NCBI RefSeq assembly: GCF_006438825.1
Contig: NZ_RCZP01000016.1
Coordinates: 39,007-103,006, forward strand
Reading direction: 5' to 3'
Length of the DNA stretch: 64,000 nt
From: Muricoccus nepalensis
Lineage (GTDB): Bacteria > Pseudomonadota > Alphaproteobacteria > Acetobacterales > Acetobacteraceae
A program made the position numbers and the translations under genes. Positions 1 to 8,444 of the stretch are shown here, piece after piece. Under the pieces are notes generated by a model. The model made no database searches. It saw only the letters and a list, made by a program, of their open reading frames with translations, and was not told the DNA's origin. Position 1 is the stretch's first letter. Every line of letters starts with the position of its first letter.

Positions 1-1638
1 CTCGGCCGGCAGGGCCGTGGCGCCGTAGCCGGCCAGGTTGAGCACCTGGGCGAGCATGGTGGTGGCCTGCTCGTCCAGCCGGCCGCGCCCGGCGACGCAG
101 AGCACCGTGCCCGGTGCGCCCCATTCGGGCGGGGGCGGCGGGGGCGGCTCCTGGGCGCCGGCGGCCTCGTTCGGGTCGCGGTCCACCGGGCCGTCGGCCT
201 CCAGCGCCGGGGGCTCGGCGTCCTCGTGCTCCGACAGGTCGTCCAGCAGCCCGTCCACCCGCGCCCGCAGCACGTCGAGGCGGGTGCGGTCGAGCGCGCC
301 GCGCGTCGCGTCCCCCTGGGCGAGGGAGAGGCCGGGCAGGGCGACCTCGTCGTAATACCCAAGCAGCGGCAGGGTGCGGAGCTGGAGCTCCGCCTGCTCG
401 GCCAGCCCGTCGCCGTCCCCGGCCAGGGCGCGCTGGTAGAAGGCCTCCGAGGGCTCGAGCGCGGCGCGGTCGCCGAGCAGCACGTCGAGGAACTCCAGCC
501 GGTCCACGTGGCGGCCGAGCACCACCAGCCCGACCGTCAGCGGGGTCGCCAGCAGGAGGCCGATCGGCCCCCAGAGCCAGGCCCAGAAGGCGGTCGCCAG
601 CAGCACCGCGACGGGCGAGAGGCCGGTGGAGTGGCCGTAGACCATCGGCTCCACCGCCTGGGCCATCACCGGCTCGGCCACCGCGAAGAGGACGATGACC
701 CAGATGAGCATCGTCCAGCCCGGGTCGACCGCGATGGCGAGGAGGAGGGGGAAGGCCGCCGCGATGAAGCCGCCGATGAAGGGCACGAAGCGCATCAGCC
801 CCGCGATGAAGCCCCAGAGAAGCGGGTTGGGGACGCCGATGGCCCAGAGGCCGGCCGAGATGGCGACCCCGAAGACGGCGTTCAGCGCGGTCTGGGCGAG
901 GAAGTAGCGCGACAGGCGCGAGGCGGCCTCGTTGAGGGCGGCCGTGGTGCGCTGGAGGTCGCGCGAGCCCATCAGCTTGATGAGCCGGTCCCGCAGGTCC
1001 TCCCGGTAGAGAAGGAGGAAGACGACGAAGACGATGACGATGCCGGTGGTGGCCACCGGGCCCAGCAGCGGCCCGACCACCCGCTGCACGACCGTGAGGA
1101 GGCCCGGCGCCGGCTCGCGCACCTCCACCGGCAGGGGCGGCGGGCCGGCCTGCGGGGCGGTGGAGGGGGCGCCCGTCCCGCCCTTGCCCGAGAGCCCCTC
1201 GCCGAGCGAGCGGAGCAGCTCCGAGGCGTGGCCGAGCGGGCCCTGGTCGCCCATCAGCCCCGTCAGCTTCTGCGAGACCGTGGCTTGGTAGAAGGGAAGG
1301 TCCCGGGCCAGCTCGGCGAGCTGGCGGCCCATGAGGGCGCCGATGCCCGAGATGACCGCGACCGCGAGGAGGACGCCGAGCATCTCCGAGGCGACGCGGG
1401 GCACGCCGACCCGGCGGATGGCCCGCACCACCGGGGCGAGGACGAAGGCCAGCAGGACCGCGAGCGCCAGGGGCACCAGCAGCTCGCGCGTGGCGTAGAG
1501 CACGGCGACCAGGGCGATGCCGGCGTAGAAGACGCCCGGCCCCCCGGCGGGGACCCCGGCCGCGGCCACCTCCCCCGAGAGGCTCGGGCGGGGAGCGAGG
1601 GAAATCCGGGGCGGGCGGGGTCCGACAGAATCCGGCAT
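1..1638 (-). CDS. AI-2E family (PerM-type) transporter, 3' end outside window
   Basis: This is a polytopic inner-membrane protein of the AI-2E/PerM family; members export small molecules or ions, and the substrate cannot be told here. Reading leftward from the ATG at 1638 gives 546 codons with no stop before the window edge, so the C-terminus is missing. A short Ala/Pro-rich cytoplasmic start is followed by hydrophobic helices, a long soluble loop near residues 110-190 containing a Pro/Gly-rich linker, and then a block of membrane segments with the typical run around FIGGFIAAAFPLLLA. The part beyond about residue 400 is hydrophilic and acidic, a longer tail than most family members have. It is divergent from the zf-CHCC/polA pair across about 180 bp. 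Confidence 0.88.
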   Translation of the reverse strand, partial: MPDSVGPRPPRISLAPRPSLSGEVAAAGVPAGGPGVFYAGIALVAVLYATRELLVPLALAVLLAFVLAPVVRAIRRVGVPRVASEMLGVLLAVAVISGIGALMGRQLAELARDLPFYQATVSQKLTGLMGDQGPLGHASELLRSLGEGLSGKGGTGAPSTAPQAGPPPLPVEVREPAPGLLTVVQRVVGPLLGPVATTGIVIVFVVFLLLYREDLRDRLIKLMGSRDLQRTTAALNEAASRLSRYFLAQTALNAVFGVAISAGLWAIGVPNPLLWGFIAGLMRFVPFIGGFIAAAFPLLLAIAVDPGWTMLIWVIVLFAVAEPVMAQAVEPMVYGHSTGLSPVAVLLATAFWAWLWGPIGLLLATPLTVGLVVLGRHVDRLEFLDVLLGDRAALEPSEAFYQRALAGDGDGLAEQAELQLRTLPLLGYYDEVALPGLSLAQGDATRGALDRTRLDVLRARVDGLLDDLSEHEDAEPPALEADGPVDRDPNEAAGAQEPPPPPPPEWGAPGTVLCVAGRGRLDEQATTMLAQVLNLAGYGATALPAE

Positions 1639-1820
1639 GGTCTCCACAGGAGCGGTTGCCGTAACGGAACGCCGGCCGGGGCCCATTGTTCCAGGGGCTT
1701 GTGCCCCCGTGGCCGCGGGCCGGCAGGCCGGCGCTGGCCGGATGGGCGGGGCGGCCCTATCTTGGGGGGCGAAGCACCCGGCGGCTCCCCGGGGGCGGTC
1801 CCACCACACGTCAGGTCCCG

Positions 1821-2042
1821 ATGCGCGATCCCAACTTCACCGGCTACGCCCCCAACCGTGTTCCCGGCGTGACCGCCGAGGAGGTGATCGAGGTGTTCTC
1901 CCGCCACGTCCCCTGCGACGGCGGCGGCACCCTCGGCCATCCCCTGATCTGGATGCGGCTCGAGGGGGAGGAGATCACCTGCCCCTACTGCTCGCGCACC
2001 TTCCACCTCGCGCCCGGCGCGGGGGATGACGGCCATCACTGA
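1821..2042 (+). CDS. zf-CHCC zinc-finger protein (NDUFS6-like)
   Basis: This 73-residue protein matches the zf-CHCC family, related to the mitochondrial Complex I subunit NDUFS6 and common in alphaproteobacteria. The likely zinc ligands are C32, H40, C54 and C57, the last pair lying in the CPYCSRTF motif. Its exact bacterial role is not settled; a link to Complex I assembly is inference from the family. The ATG at 1821 starts just before the conserved part; in-frame sequence farther upstream looks non-coding. The stop overlaps the polA start by 17 bp, so the two are probably translated from one mRNA. Confidence 0.85.
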   Translation: MRDPNFTGYAPNRVPGVTAEEVIEVFSRHVPCDGGGTLGHPLIWMRLEGEEITCPYCSRTFHLAPGAGDDGHH

Positions 2043-4881
2043 TCCCGTGGGCACCGCGAGCGCCGACGAGGCGGCCGACAAGGCACCGGTGGCCGACCCC
2101 ATCGTGGCGGAGGTGGACCCGTCGCGGCACCTCATCCTCGTGGACGGCTCCGGCTACATCTTCCGCGCCTTCCACGCCCTGCCGCCGATGACCAACCCGG
2201 CGGGGGTGCCGGTGAACGCCGTCTTCGGCTTTACGCAGATGCTGGCGAACTTCCTCTCCAAGCACGCGGGAAGCCACATCGCGGTCGTCTTCGACGCCTC
2301 GCGCTCCACCTTCCGGAACGAGCTCTACCCCGCCTACAAGGCGCAGCGCCCGGAGGCGCCGCCGGAGCTCGCCCCGCAGTTCGGCCTCATCCGCGAGGCG
2401 ACGGACGCCTTCTGCGTCGCCCGCGTGGAGCTCGACGGCTTCGAGGCGGACGACCTCATCGCGACCTACGCGACCGCCTTCGCGAAGGAGGGCGGGCAGG
2501 TCACGATCGTCTCCTCCGACAAGGACATGATGCAGCTGGTGGGCGGCGGCATCCGCATGCTCGACCCCATCAAGCAGAAGCCGATCCACGCCGCCGAGGT
2601 CGTGGAGAAGTTCGGCGTGATGCCGGAGAAGGTGGTGGAGGTGCAGGCGCTGGCCGGCGACTCCACCGACAACATCCCGGGCGTGCCGGGCATCGGCATC
2701 AAGACGGCCGCGCAGCTCATCGAGACCTACGGCGACGTGGAGACGCTTCTCTCGCGCCTGTCCGAGATCAAGCAGCCCAAGCGGCGCCAGGCGCTGGAGG
2801 AGAACGCGGAGAAGGCCCGCATCTCCCGCAAGCTGGTGGAGCTCGACCGCAACGCCCCGCTGCCGCTGCCGATGGAGGGTCTGGCGACCCGGGCGCCGGA
2901 GCCGGGCAAGCTGATGGCCTTCCTCAAGCTGCAGGGCTTCCGCAGCGTGCAGCACCGCCTCGGGCTGGACGCGAGCGGGGAGGTGCCGGTCTCGCGCCCC
3001 GCCGGGCCCGCGCCCGCGCCGGTCGCCCTCACCCTGCCGGCGGAGGGCGCGCCCTTCGGCCCCTACGAGACGATCACCACCATCGACGCCCTGCACGCCT
3101 TCGCCGAGGCCGCGCGCACGGCCGGGGTGATGGCGCTCGACACCGAGACCACGGGGCTCGACGCGCTCAACGCCTCCCTCGTCGGCGTCTGCCTGGCGGT
3201 GGCCCCCGGGCGCGCCGCCTACCTGCCGCTGCGCCACGAGGGAACGGACATGCTCTCCCCCGCGCCGGAGCAGCTGCCCTTCGACGCCGCGATGGACGTG
3301 CTGCGCCCGCTGCTGGCGGACCCCTCCGTGCTGAAGGTGCTGCACAACGCGAAATACGACCTCGAGGTGCTGAACCGGGAGGCGAACGGGGGGCTGGAGG
3401 TGTCGCCGGTCGACGACACGATGATGATCTCCTACTCGCTCGACGCCGGGCGGCACGGGCACGGGATGGACGAGCTGGCGCGCCGCCACCTGTCGCACCA
3501 GCCCATCACCTACGACGAGGTGACGGGCACGGGGCGCGGCCGCAAGCCCTTCGCCCAGGTGCCGCTCGACGAGGCCACGCGCTACGCGGCCGAGGACGCG
3601 GACGTGACGCTGCGCCTGTGGCACGCGCTGCGCCCGAAGCTGCGGGAGGAGAAGGCGCTGGCCCTCTACGAGGAGGTCGAGCGCCGGATGATCACCGTGC
3701 TGCGCGACATGGAGATGGCCGGCGTGAAGGTGGACGGCCCCGCGCTGAAGCAGGCCGGCGCCGAGTTCACCGAGCGCATGGCGGCGCTGGAGGCGGAGAT
3801 CCACGAGATTGCCGGCCGCCCCTTCGCGGTGGGCTCGCCCAAGCAGCTCGGCGAGATCCTCTTCGGCGAGATGGGGCTCTCGGGCGGGCGCAAGGGCAAG
3901 TCCGGCGCCTATTCCACCGACGCCGCGACGCTCGAGGAGCTGGCGGCCTCCACCGGCCACCCGCTGCCGCGCAAGGTGCTCGACTGGCGGCAGCTCTCGA
4001 AGCTGAACTCGACCTATGTCGAGGGCCTGCAGGCGCAGCTGGCCGCCGACGGGCGCGTGCACACCGACTTCTCGATGGCGATCACGAGCACGGGGCGGCT
4101 CTCCTCCACCGAGCCGAACCTGCAGAACATCCCCATCCGCTCTCAGGAGGGCGCGCGCATCCGCCGCGCCTTCGTGGCCGAGCCGGGGCACCTGCTGCTG
4201 GCCGCGGACTACTCGCAGATCGAGCTGCGGCTGCTCGCCCACGTGGCCGAGGTGCCCTCGCTGCGGGAGGCCTTCGCGACGGGGCAGGACATCCACTCGC
4301 GCACGGCGTCGGACATCTACGGCATCCCGCCGGACAAGGTGGACCGCGAGGCCCGGCGCCGCGCCAAGACGATCAACTTCGGCATCATCTACGGCATGTC
4401 CGCCTTCGGCCTGGCCGGCCGGCTCGGCATCGGCGCCGGCGAGGCACGAGGCATCATCGACGCCTACTTCGCGCAGTACCCGGGCATCCGCGACGCGATG
4501 GAGCGCTTCAAGGAGGACGCCCGCACCAACGGCTACGTGCTGACGCCCTTCGGCCGGAAGCTCTGGATCCCCGAGATCGGCGCGCGCGACCAGGGGCGGC
4601 GGGGCAACGCCGAGCGCGCCGCGATCAACGCGCCCTTCCAGGGGGGCGCGGCCGAGATCATCAAGCGCGCCATGGTGCGGCTCCCGAAGGCGCTCCGCGA
4701 GGCGAGGCTCCGCGCGCGGATGCTCCTCCAGGTGCACGACGAGCTCCTGTTCGAGGTGCCCGAGGACGAGGTGGAGGCGACGAAGCCGGTGGTGCAGGCG
4801 GTGATGGAGGGCGTCGCGACCCTTCGCGTGCCGCTGGCGGTCGAGATCGGCACGGGGCACTCCTGGGCGGAGGCCCACTAG
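2026..4881 (+). CDS. polA: DNA polymerase I
   Basis: DNA polymerase I carries out gap filling, Okazaki primer removal and repair synthesis. The 951-residue protein has all three domains. The 5' nuclease domain (about 35-300) shows VDGSGYIFRAFHALP, DGFEADDLIATYA and the helix-hairpin-helix run GVPGIGIKTAAQL. The 3'-5' proofreading domain (about 345-540) keeps D372 and E374 in DTETTGLD and a YAAEDADVTLRLW motif, so proofreading should be active. The polymerase domain (about 570-951) shows motif A with D728 (ADYSQIELRLLAH), motif B (RRRAKTINFGIIYG) and motif C with D905/E906 (QVHDELLFEV). Length is normal. The start lies inside the upstream zinc-finger gene. Confidence 0.98.
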   Translation: MTAITDPVGTASADEAADKAPVADPIVAEVDPSRHLILVDGSGYIFRAFHALPPMTNPAGVPVNAVFGFTQMLANFLSKHAGSHIAVVFDASRSTFRNELYPAYKAQRPEAPPELAPQFGLIREATDAFCVARVELDGFEADDLIATYATAFAKEGGQVTIVSSDKDMMQLVGGGIRMLDPIKQKPIHAAEVVEKFGVMPEKVVEVQALAGDSTDNIPGVPGIGIKTAAQLIETYGDVETLLSRLSEIKQPKRRQALEENAEKARISRKLVELDRNAPLPLPMEGLATRAPEPGKLMAFLKLQGFRSVQHRLGLDASGEVPVSRPAGPAPAPVALTLPAEGAPFGPYETITTIDALHAFAEAARTAGVMALDTETTGLDALNASLVGVCLAVAPGRAAYLPLRHEGTDMLSPAPEQLPFDAAMDVLRPLLADPSVLKVLHNAKYDLEVLNREANGGLEVSPVDDTMMISYSLDAGRHGHGMDELARRHLSHQPITYDEVTGTGRGRKPFAQVPLDEATRYAAEDADVTLRLWHALRPKLREEKALALYEEVERRMITVLRDMEMAGVKVDGPALKQAGAEFTERMAALEAEIHEIAGRPFAVGSPKQLGEILFGEMGLSGGRKGKSGAYSTDAATLEELAASTGHPLPRKVLDWRQLSKLNSTYVEGLQAQLAADGRVHTDFSMAITSTGRLSSTEPNLQNIPIRSQEGARIRRAFVAEPGHLLLAADYSQIELRLLAHVAEVPSLREAFATGQDIHSRTASDIYGIPPDKVDREARRRAKTINFGIIYGMSAFGLAGRLGIGAGEARGIIDAYFAQYPGIRDAMERFKEDARTNGYVLTPFGRKLWIPEIGARDQGRRGNAERAAINAPFQGGAAEIIKRAMVRLPKALREARLRARMLLQVHDELLFEVPEDEVEATKPVVQAVMEGVATLRVPLAVEIGTGHSWAEAH

Positions 4882-4885
4882 GGCC

Positions 4886-5260
4886 CTAGCCGGCGGCGCG
4901 GCGGCGTCCGGCGGGGGCGGGGGCCGCGGCGGGCTGCACGGCCGCGGGCTCCAGCACCACCGTCGGCGAGGCGCAGACGTCGTGCCCGGCCGCCACCGCT
5001 TCCTTCCCGTCGGCGAGGCGCACGCGGAGGTCCAGCCGGCAGGGGGAGCCGGCCTTCCGCCGCAAGGTCTTCTCCGCGCCGCTCGCGACCGGCTGGCGCA
5101 GCCGGTTCCGGCCGCGTGCGGCCGATCCCGCCTCGGTGGAGAGAAGGCTGACGGCGTCCTGCCCGGTCCGGTTCACCAGGCGCCAGCTGCTGGCGGGGGA
5201 TTGTGCCAGCGCTGGCGCCGCGAGCGCGGAGAGGAGGAGGGCGAGGGCAAGACGGCGCAT
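4886..5260 (-). CDS. small secreted protein, same domain as the nearby protease N-terminus
   Basis: The protein has 124 residues, begins MRRLALALLLSALAAPALAQ (a clear signal peptide cut after Ala-Gln) and ends in an Ala/Pro/Arg-rich tail. Its core (about 25-105) resembles residues 30-125 of the protease at 7163-8218: both have R-[LV]-VNRTGQ-[DE]-A, then an N-x-L-x-R-P block, CR-[LF]-DLR, LADG-[KR]-EAV and a second Cys after D-[VI]. The two conserved Cys could form a disulfide in the periplasm. I do not recognise a named family. It converges on polA and is divergent from the dehydratase pair. The start is set by the signal peptide. Confidence 0.75.
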   Translation of the reverse strand: MRRLALALLLSALAAPALAQSPASSWRLVNRTGQDAVSLLSTEAGSAARGRNRLRQPVASGAEKTLRRKAGSPCRLDLRVRLADGKEAVAAGHDVCASPTVVLEPAAVQPAAAPAPAGRRRAAG

Positions 5261-5378
5261 CACCGGATTGTGAGCCCTTCCCGCCGCGCCTGGGAAGCCG
5301 ATTCGGAAGCGCCCCCCCGGTGGACGCGGGCGGGCGCCGCGCCCAGTCTCGACCGATCCGGGAAGGGAGGAGCCCCAC

Positions 5379-6647
5379 GTGGCGGGCCTGACGATCACCG
5401 AGCGCATCCTCGCGAGCCACGCCGTGGAGGGCGAGATCCGCCCCGGCACCATCGCGACCATCCGGCCCGACGTGGTGCTGCTGAACGACGTCTCCGGCCC
5501 CCTCGCCTACGCCCAGTTCGAGGCGATTGGTGCGCCGCGCGTCTTCGACCCCGAGCGCGTGGTGCTGGTGGACGACCACTTCGCCCCCGCCAAGGACGTG
5601 GAGAGCGCCAACGCGCTGCGCCGCAACCGGTCCTTCGCGGCGGCCCAGGGCATCCGCCACCACTACGGCCCGGGCGAGGGCGGGATCGAGCACACGCTGC
5701 TGGCGGAGCTCGGGCTGGTCGGCCACGGGAGCATCGTCTTCGGCGCGGACAGCCACACCTGCACGGCCGGCGCCTTCAACGCGCTCGGCATCGGCTTCGG
5801 TTCCACCGACCTCGCGGGCGCGCTGGCGGCGGGGCGGCTGTGGATGCGCGTGCCCGAGAGCATCCGGGTGGAGCTCTCCGGCGGCAAGCCGCCCTTCGTC
5901 ACGGGCAAGGACATCGTGCTGGAGCTCATCCGGCGGATCGGCTCGGACGGGGCGATGGACGCCTCGATCGAGTTCGGCGGCCCCGCCCTGGCCGGGCTCG
6001 GCATGGACGAGCGCATGGCGGTGGCGAACATGGCCGTCGAGGCCGGGGCCGATGCCTGCGTCTTCGAGGGCGACGCCGCCTCGGCCGCCGACATGGCCGC
6101 GCGCGGCATGGCGCCGCGGCCGGCGGTCATGGCGGAGGAGGGCGCGCGCTACCGGGCGCGCCTCGCCGTCGACGTCGCGTCCCTTACGCCCCTCGTCGCC
6201 GCGCCCCCCTCCCCGGCCAACGGCACGGCGGTCGGGGAGCTGCGCGGCACGCGGGTGGACCAGGTCTATATCGGCAACTGCTCCAACGGCACGCTGACGG
6301 ACCTCCGCCAGGCCGCGGAGATGCTGCGCGGGCGCAAGGTCGCGCGCGGGGTGCGGCTGGTGGTGGTGCCGGCCACCCAGCGGATCTGGCGCGCCGCCCT
6401 GGCCGAGGGGCTGCTCGGCACCCTTGCCGAGGCGGGCGCGGCTATCGGCCCCTCCACCTGCGGCGCCTGCTTCGGCGGGCACATGGGCATCCTCGCGGCC
6501 GGGGAGACGGCGGTGGCGACCACCAACCGCAACTTCCGCGGCCGCATGGGCGACCCGGAGGCGCGCGTCTTCCTCGCCAACGCCTGGGTGGCCGCCGCCG
6601 CGGCCGTCGCGGGCGAGATCATCCACCCCGCCGAGCTCGCGGGCTGA
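5379..6647 (+). CDS. Aconitase-family large subunit (3-isopropylmalate dehydratase-like, short form)
   Basis: This is the catalytic large subunit of a two-subunit hydro-lyase of the LeuC/homoaconitase/dimethylmalate dehydratase branch. The Fe-S ligand cysteines are C301 (GNCSNG) and C361/C364 (TCGAC); the substrate motif DSHTCTAG and the family's GxxxFG spacing are also present. At 422 residues it is shorter than the usual proteobacterial LeuC (about 470) and closer to archaeal-type LeuC/HacA or DmdA. The GTG start at 5379 follows the Shine-Dalgarno GGGAGG at the right spacing. The small subunit gene lies 14 bp downstream. No leuA or leuB is nearby, so leucine synthesis is not assured; the substrate is open. 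Confidence 0.88.
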   Translation: MAGLTITERILASHAVEGEIRPGTIATIRPDVVLLNDVSGPLAYAQFEAIGAPRVFDPERVVLVDDHFAPAKDVESANALRRNRSFAAAQGIRHHYGPGEGGIEHTLLAELGLVGHGSIVFGADSHTCTAGAFNALGIGFGSTDLAGALAAGRLWMRVPESIRVELSGGKPPFVTGKDIVLELIRRIGSDGAMDASIEFGGPALAGLGMDERMAVANMAVEAGADACVFEGDAASAADMAARGMAPRPAVMAEEGARYRARLAVDVASLTPLVAAPPSPANGTAVGELRGTRVDQVYIGNCSNGTLTDLRQAAEMLRGRKVARGVRLVVVPATQRIWRAALAEGLLGTLAEAGAAIGPSTCGACFGGHMGILAAGETAVATTNRNFRGRMGDPEARVFLANAWVAAAAAVAGEIIHPAELAG

Positions 6648-6661
6648 GAGGGGGAGGCGCC

Positions 6662-7156
6662 ATGCCGATCGAGGGCCTCGTCCACCGCGTGGGGGACCAC
6701 GTCGACACGGACGTCATCATCCCCGGCCGCTACCTCACGCTGCGCGACCGCGCGCAGCTCGGCCCCCATTGCCTGGAGGGGCTGGACCCCGGCTTCGCCG
6801 CGCGGGTCGGGCCCGGCGACGTGCTGGTGGCCGGGCGGAACTTCGGCTCGGGCTCCTCGCGCGAGCACGCGATCCTGGCGCTGCAGGGCGCGGGCATAGC
6901 GGCCGTGGTCGCGGCCAGCGTCGCGCGCATCTTCTTCCGCAACGCCATCAACCTGGCCCTGCCGGTGATGGTCTGCCCCGAGGCCGCGGCGGCGCTGCGG
7001 GAGGGGGAGGCGGTGGAGCTCGACCCCGTCTCCGGCCGGATCGCGCAGGGCGGGCGGGAATGGCAGGCCGCGGCGCTGGCGGGAGAGGTCGCGGCCATCC
7101 TCGCGGCCGGCGGCCTCGTGCCCCATTTGCGGGGCGCCCTGGCCGCGGGGCGCTGA
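6662..7156 (+). CDS. Aconitase-family small subunit (LeuD-like)
   Basis: This 164-residue swivel-domain subunit partners the preceding large subunit. It shows the family signatures DTDVIIPGRYL and NFGSGSSREHA, which bind the substrate carboxylate, and ends with an Ala-rich helix. The length suits the short LeuD/DmdB type rather than the roughly 200-residue LeuD of classical leucine operons. The start ATG at 6662 is preceded by GAGGGGGAGG. It is clearly co-transcribed with the large subunit and converges on the protease gene, whose stop lies 7 bp away. Together the two subunits make one isomerase or dehydratase; the substrate could be isopropylmalate, methylated malate or citraconate. Confidence 0.88.
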   Translation: MPIEGLVHRVGDHVDTDVIIPGRYLTLRDRAQLGPHCLEGLDPGFAARVGPGDVLVAGRNFGSGSSREHAILALQGAGIAAVVAASVARIFFRNAINLALPVMVCPEAAAALREGEAVELDPVSGRIAQGGREWQAAALAGEVAAILAAGGLVPHLRGALAAGR

Positions 7157-7162
7157 GACCCC

Positions 7163-8218
7163 CTACCCCTCGCAGCGGATGAAGACGGTGGAGCGGCCGG
7201 CGATCTCGCCCACGTCGGCCGTGCTGCGGTCGGTGCCGCCGCTGGTGGCGGCCGTGGGCGAGACGCCGGCCGCGCGCAGGAAGGCCGCCGCGCGCTCGCC
7301 CTTGACCGCGAAGTTGATGTTCTGGGCGATGTCCCCCGTCCGGCCCGCGACGGCCTGGGCGTTCAGCTTCGACACCACGACGCCGACGACGTTGCCCTGC
7401 ATGTCCAGCAGCGGCCCGCCGGAATTGCCGGGCTGCACGGGGGCGCTGATCTGGAACTGGTCCTGGTTGTCGCGCAGCCCGGCCAAGCCGTTGATCTCGC
7501 CGCGGGTGAGCTTGGCGTCGGAGGAGAGCAGCCCGGTCAGCGGGTAGCCATAGGCCACCACCCCCTCGCCGCGCCGCACGGGCGGGCCCTGGCGGAAGGC
7601 GAGGACGGGGCCGGCGAGGCCAGGCACCGTGAGCAGCGCGAGGTCGAGGGTCGCGTCGGTGCGCGCCGGGGGCGTGGCCGCGTGGTTGCGCCCGTCCGGC
7701 CCGCGGACGAGGACGCGGTTGCAGTTGTCGACGACGTGGCGGTTGGTCAGCACGCGCTCGCCCGCGACGAGGAAGCCGGTGCCGGTGGAGGCGCGGACGC
7801 CCGGGCGGGGGATCGCCTCGGGCGGCGTGGGCACGGGCCCGGGGCGCGCGGCCGCCGCGACGGTGGCGGCGTCGAGGGCGATCTCGCGCTCGGCGCAGAT
7901 GTCGCGGTTGCGCGAGACCGCCTCGCGCCCGTCGGCGAGGACGAGTCGCAGGTCGAAGCGGCAGCCCGCCTGGGGGTTGGGGCGCAGGCGGTAGCCGGCC
8001 TCGGCGGCCAACGGGCGCGGCAGGAGGTTGTTGCCCCAGTCCGGCCGGCCGCTGCGCACGGCGTTGAGCGTCGTGGCCTCCTGCCCCGTTCGGTTCACCA
8101 CGCGGAAGCCCTCCTCGGCGCCGGGCGGGGCGGAGGAGGGGGCCTGGGCCCGCGCGAGGGGGGCCAGCGCGGGGGCGGCCAGGGCGAGGAGGAGGGCGGC
8201 GGCGGGGAGGGGCTTCAT
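7163..8218 (-). CDS. Secreted trypsin-like serine protease with extra N-terminal domain
   Basis: The product is 351 residues: a signal peptide (about 1-26, ending LARAQ), a domain of about 100 residues shared with the small protein at 4886-5260, a Pro-rich linker, and a trypsin-like domain from about 145. The catalytic triad is intact: H161 in TNRHVV, D192 in DLALL and S266 in GNSGGPL. There is no PDZ domain, which sets it apart from HtrA/DegP. It should act in the periplasm or outside the cell; the substrate is unknown. The ATG at 8218 directly precedes the signal peptide. It is divergent from the OprB porin gene. Confidence 0.88.
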   Translation of the reverse strand: MKPLPAAALLLALAAPALAPLARAQAPSSAPPGAEEGFRVVNRTGQEATTLNAVRSGRPDWGNNLLPRPLAAEAGYRLRPNPQAGCRFDLRLVLADGREAVSRNRDICAEREIALDAATVAAAARPGPVPTPPEAIPRPGVRASTGTGFLVAGERVLTNRHVVDNCNRVLVRGPDGRNHAATPPARTDATLDLALLTVPGLAGPVLAFRQGPPVRRGEGVVAYGYPLTGLLSSDAKLTRGEINGLAGLRDNQDQFQISAPVQPGNSGGPLLDMQGNVVGVVVSKLNAQAVAGRTGDIAQNINFAVKGERAAAFLRAAGVSPTAATSGGTDRSTADVGEIAGRSTVFIRCEG

Positions 8219-8370
8219 CGTCACGCCGATGTGTGCAACCCGCGGCCCCGCGTCAATCGCCGCCGGGCCAAGCGCCCTTTCGTCACCGATCCGTCGCTTG
8301 CCAGGGGCGGCGCCGGGCGATACCAAGCTAAGCTTCTGATTTAACAATGGAAACAGCGCACATCTCGCGA

Positions 8371-8388
8371 CATGAAGACCTGTTCATG
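8371..8388. promoter_or_regulatory. Palindrome upstream of porin gene
   Basis: An 18-bp perfect inverted repeat (CATGAA, six bases, TTCATG) lies 57 bp before the porin start, in a locally AT-richer part of the divergent region between the protease and the porin. It has the size and symmetry of a dimeric regulator site. The regulator is unknown. Confidence 0.4.
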
Positions 8389-8444
8389 CGTTGGTGCGCG
8401 ACGGAGACGACGATGCGCACCGCCAACCGCCCCTTCCGACGCCG

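Noticed and set aside
226..1872. A 548-codon + strand frame opposite the AI-2E transporter
   Set aside because: The - strand frame gives a membrane protein with known motifs; the + frame is charged low-complexity sequence.
1975..4878. A 967-codon open frame on the - strand opposite polA
   Set aside because: It mirrors polA codons in a very GC-rich genome, is Arg/His/Leu-rich with no recognisable motif, and polA is certain.
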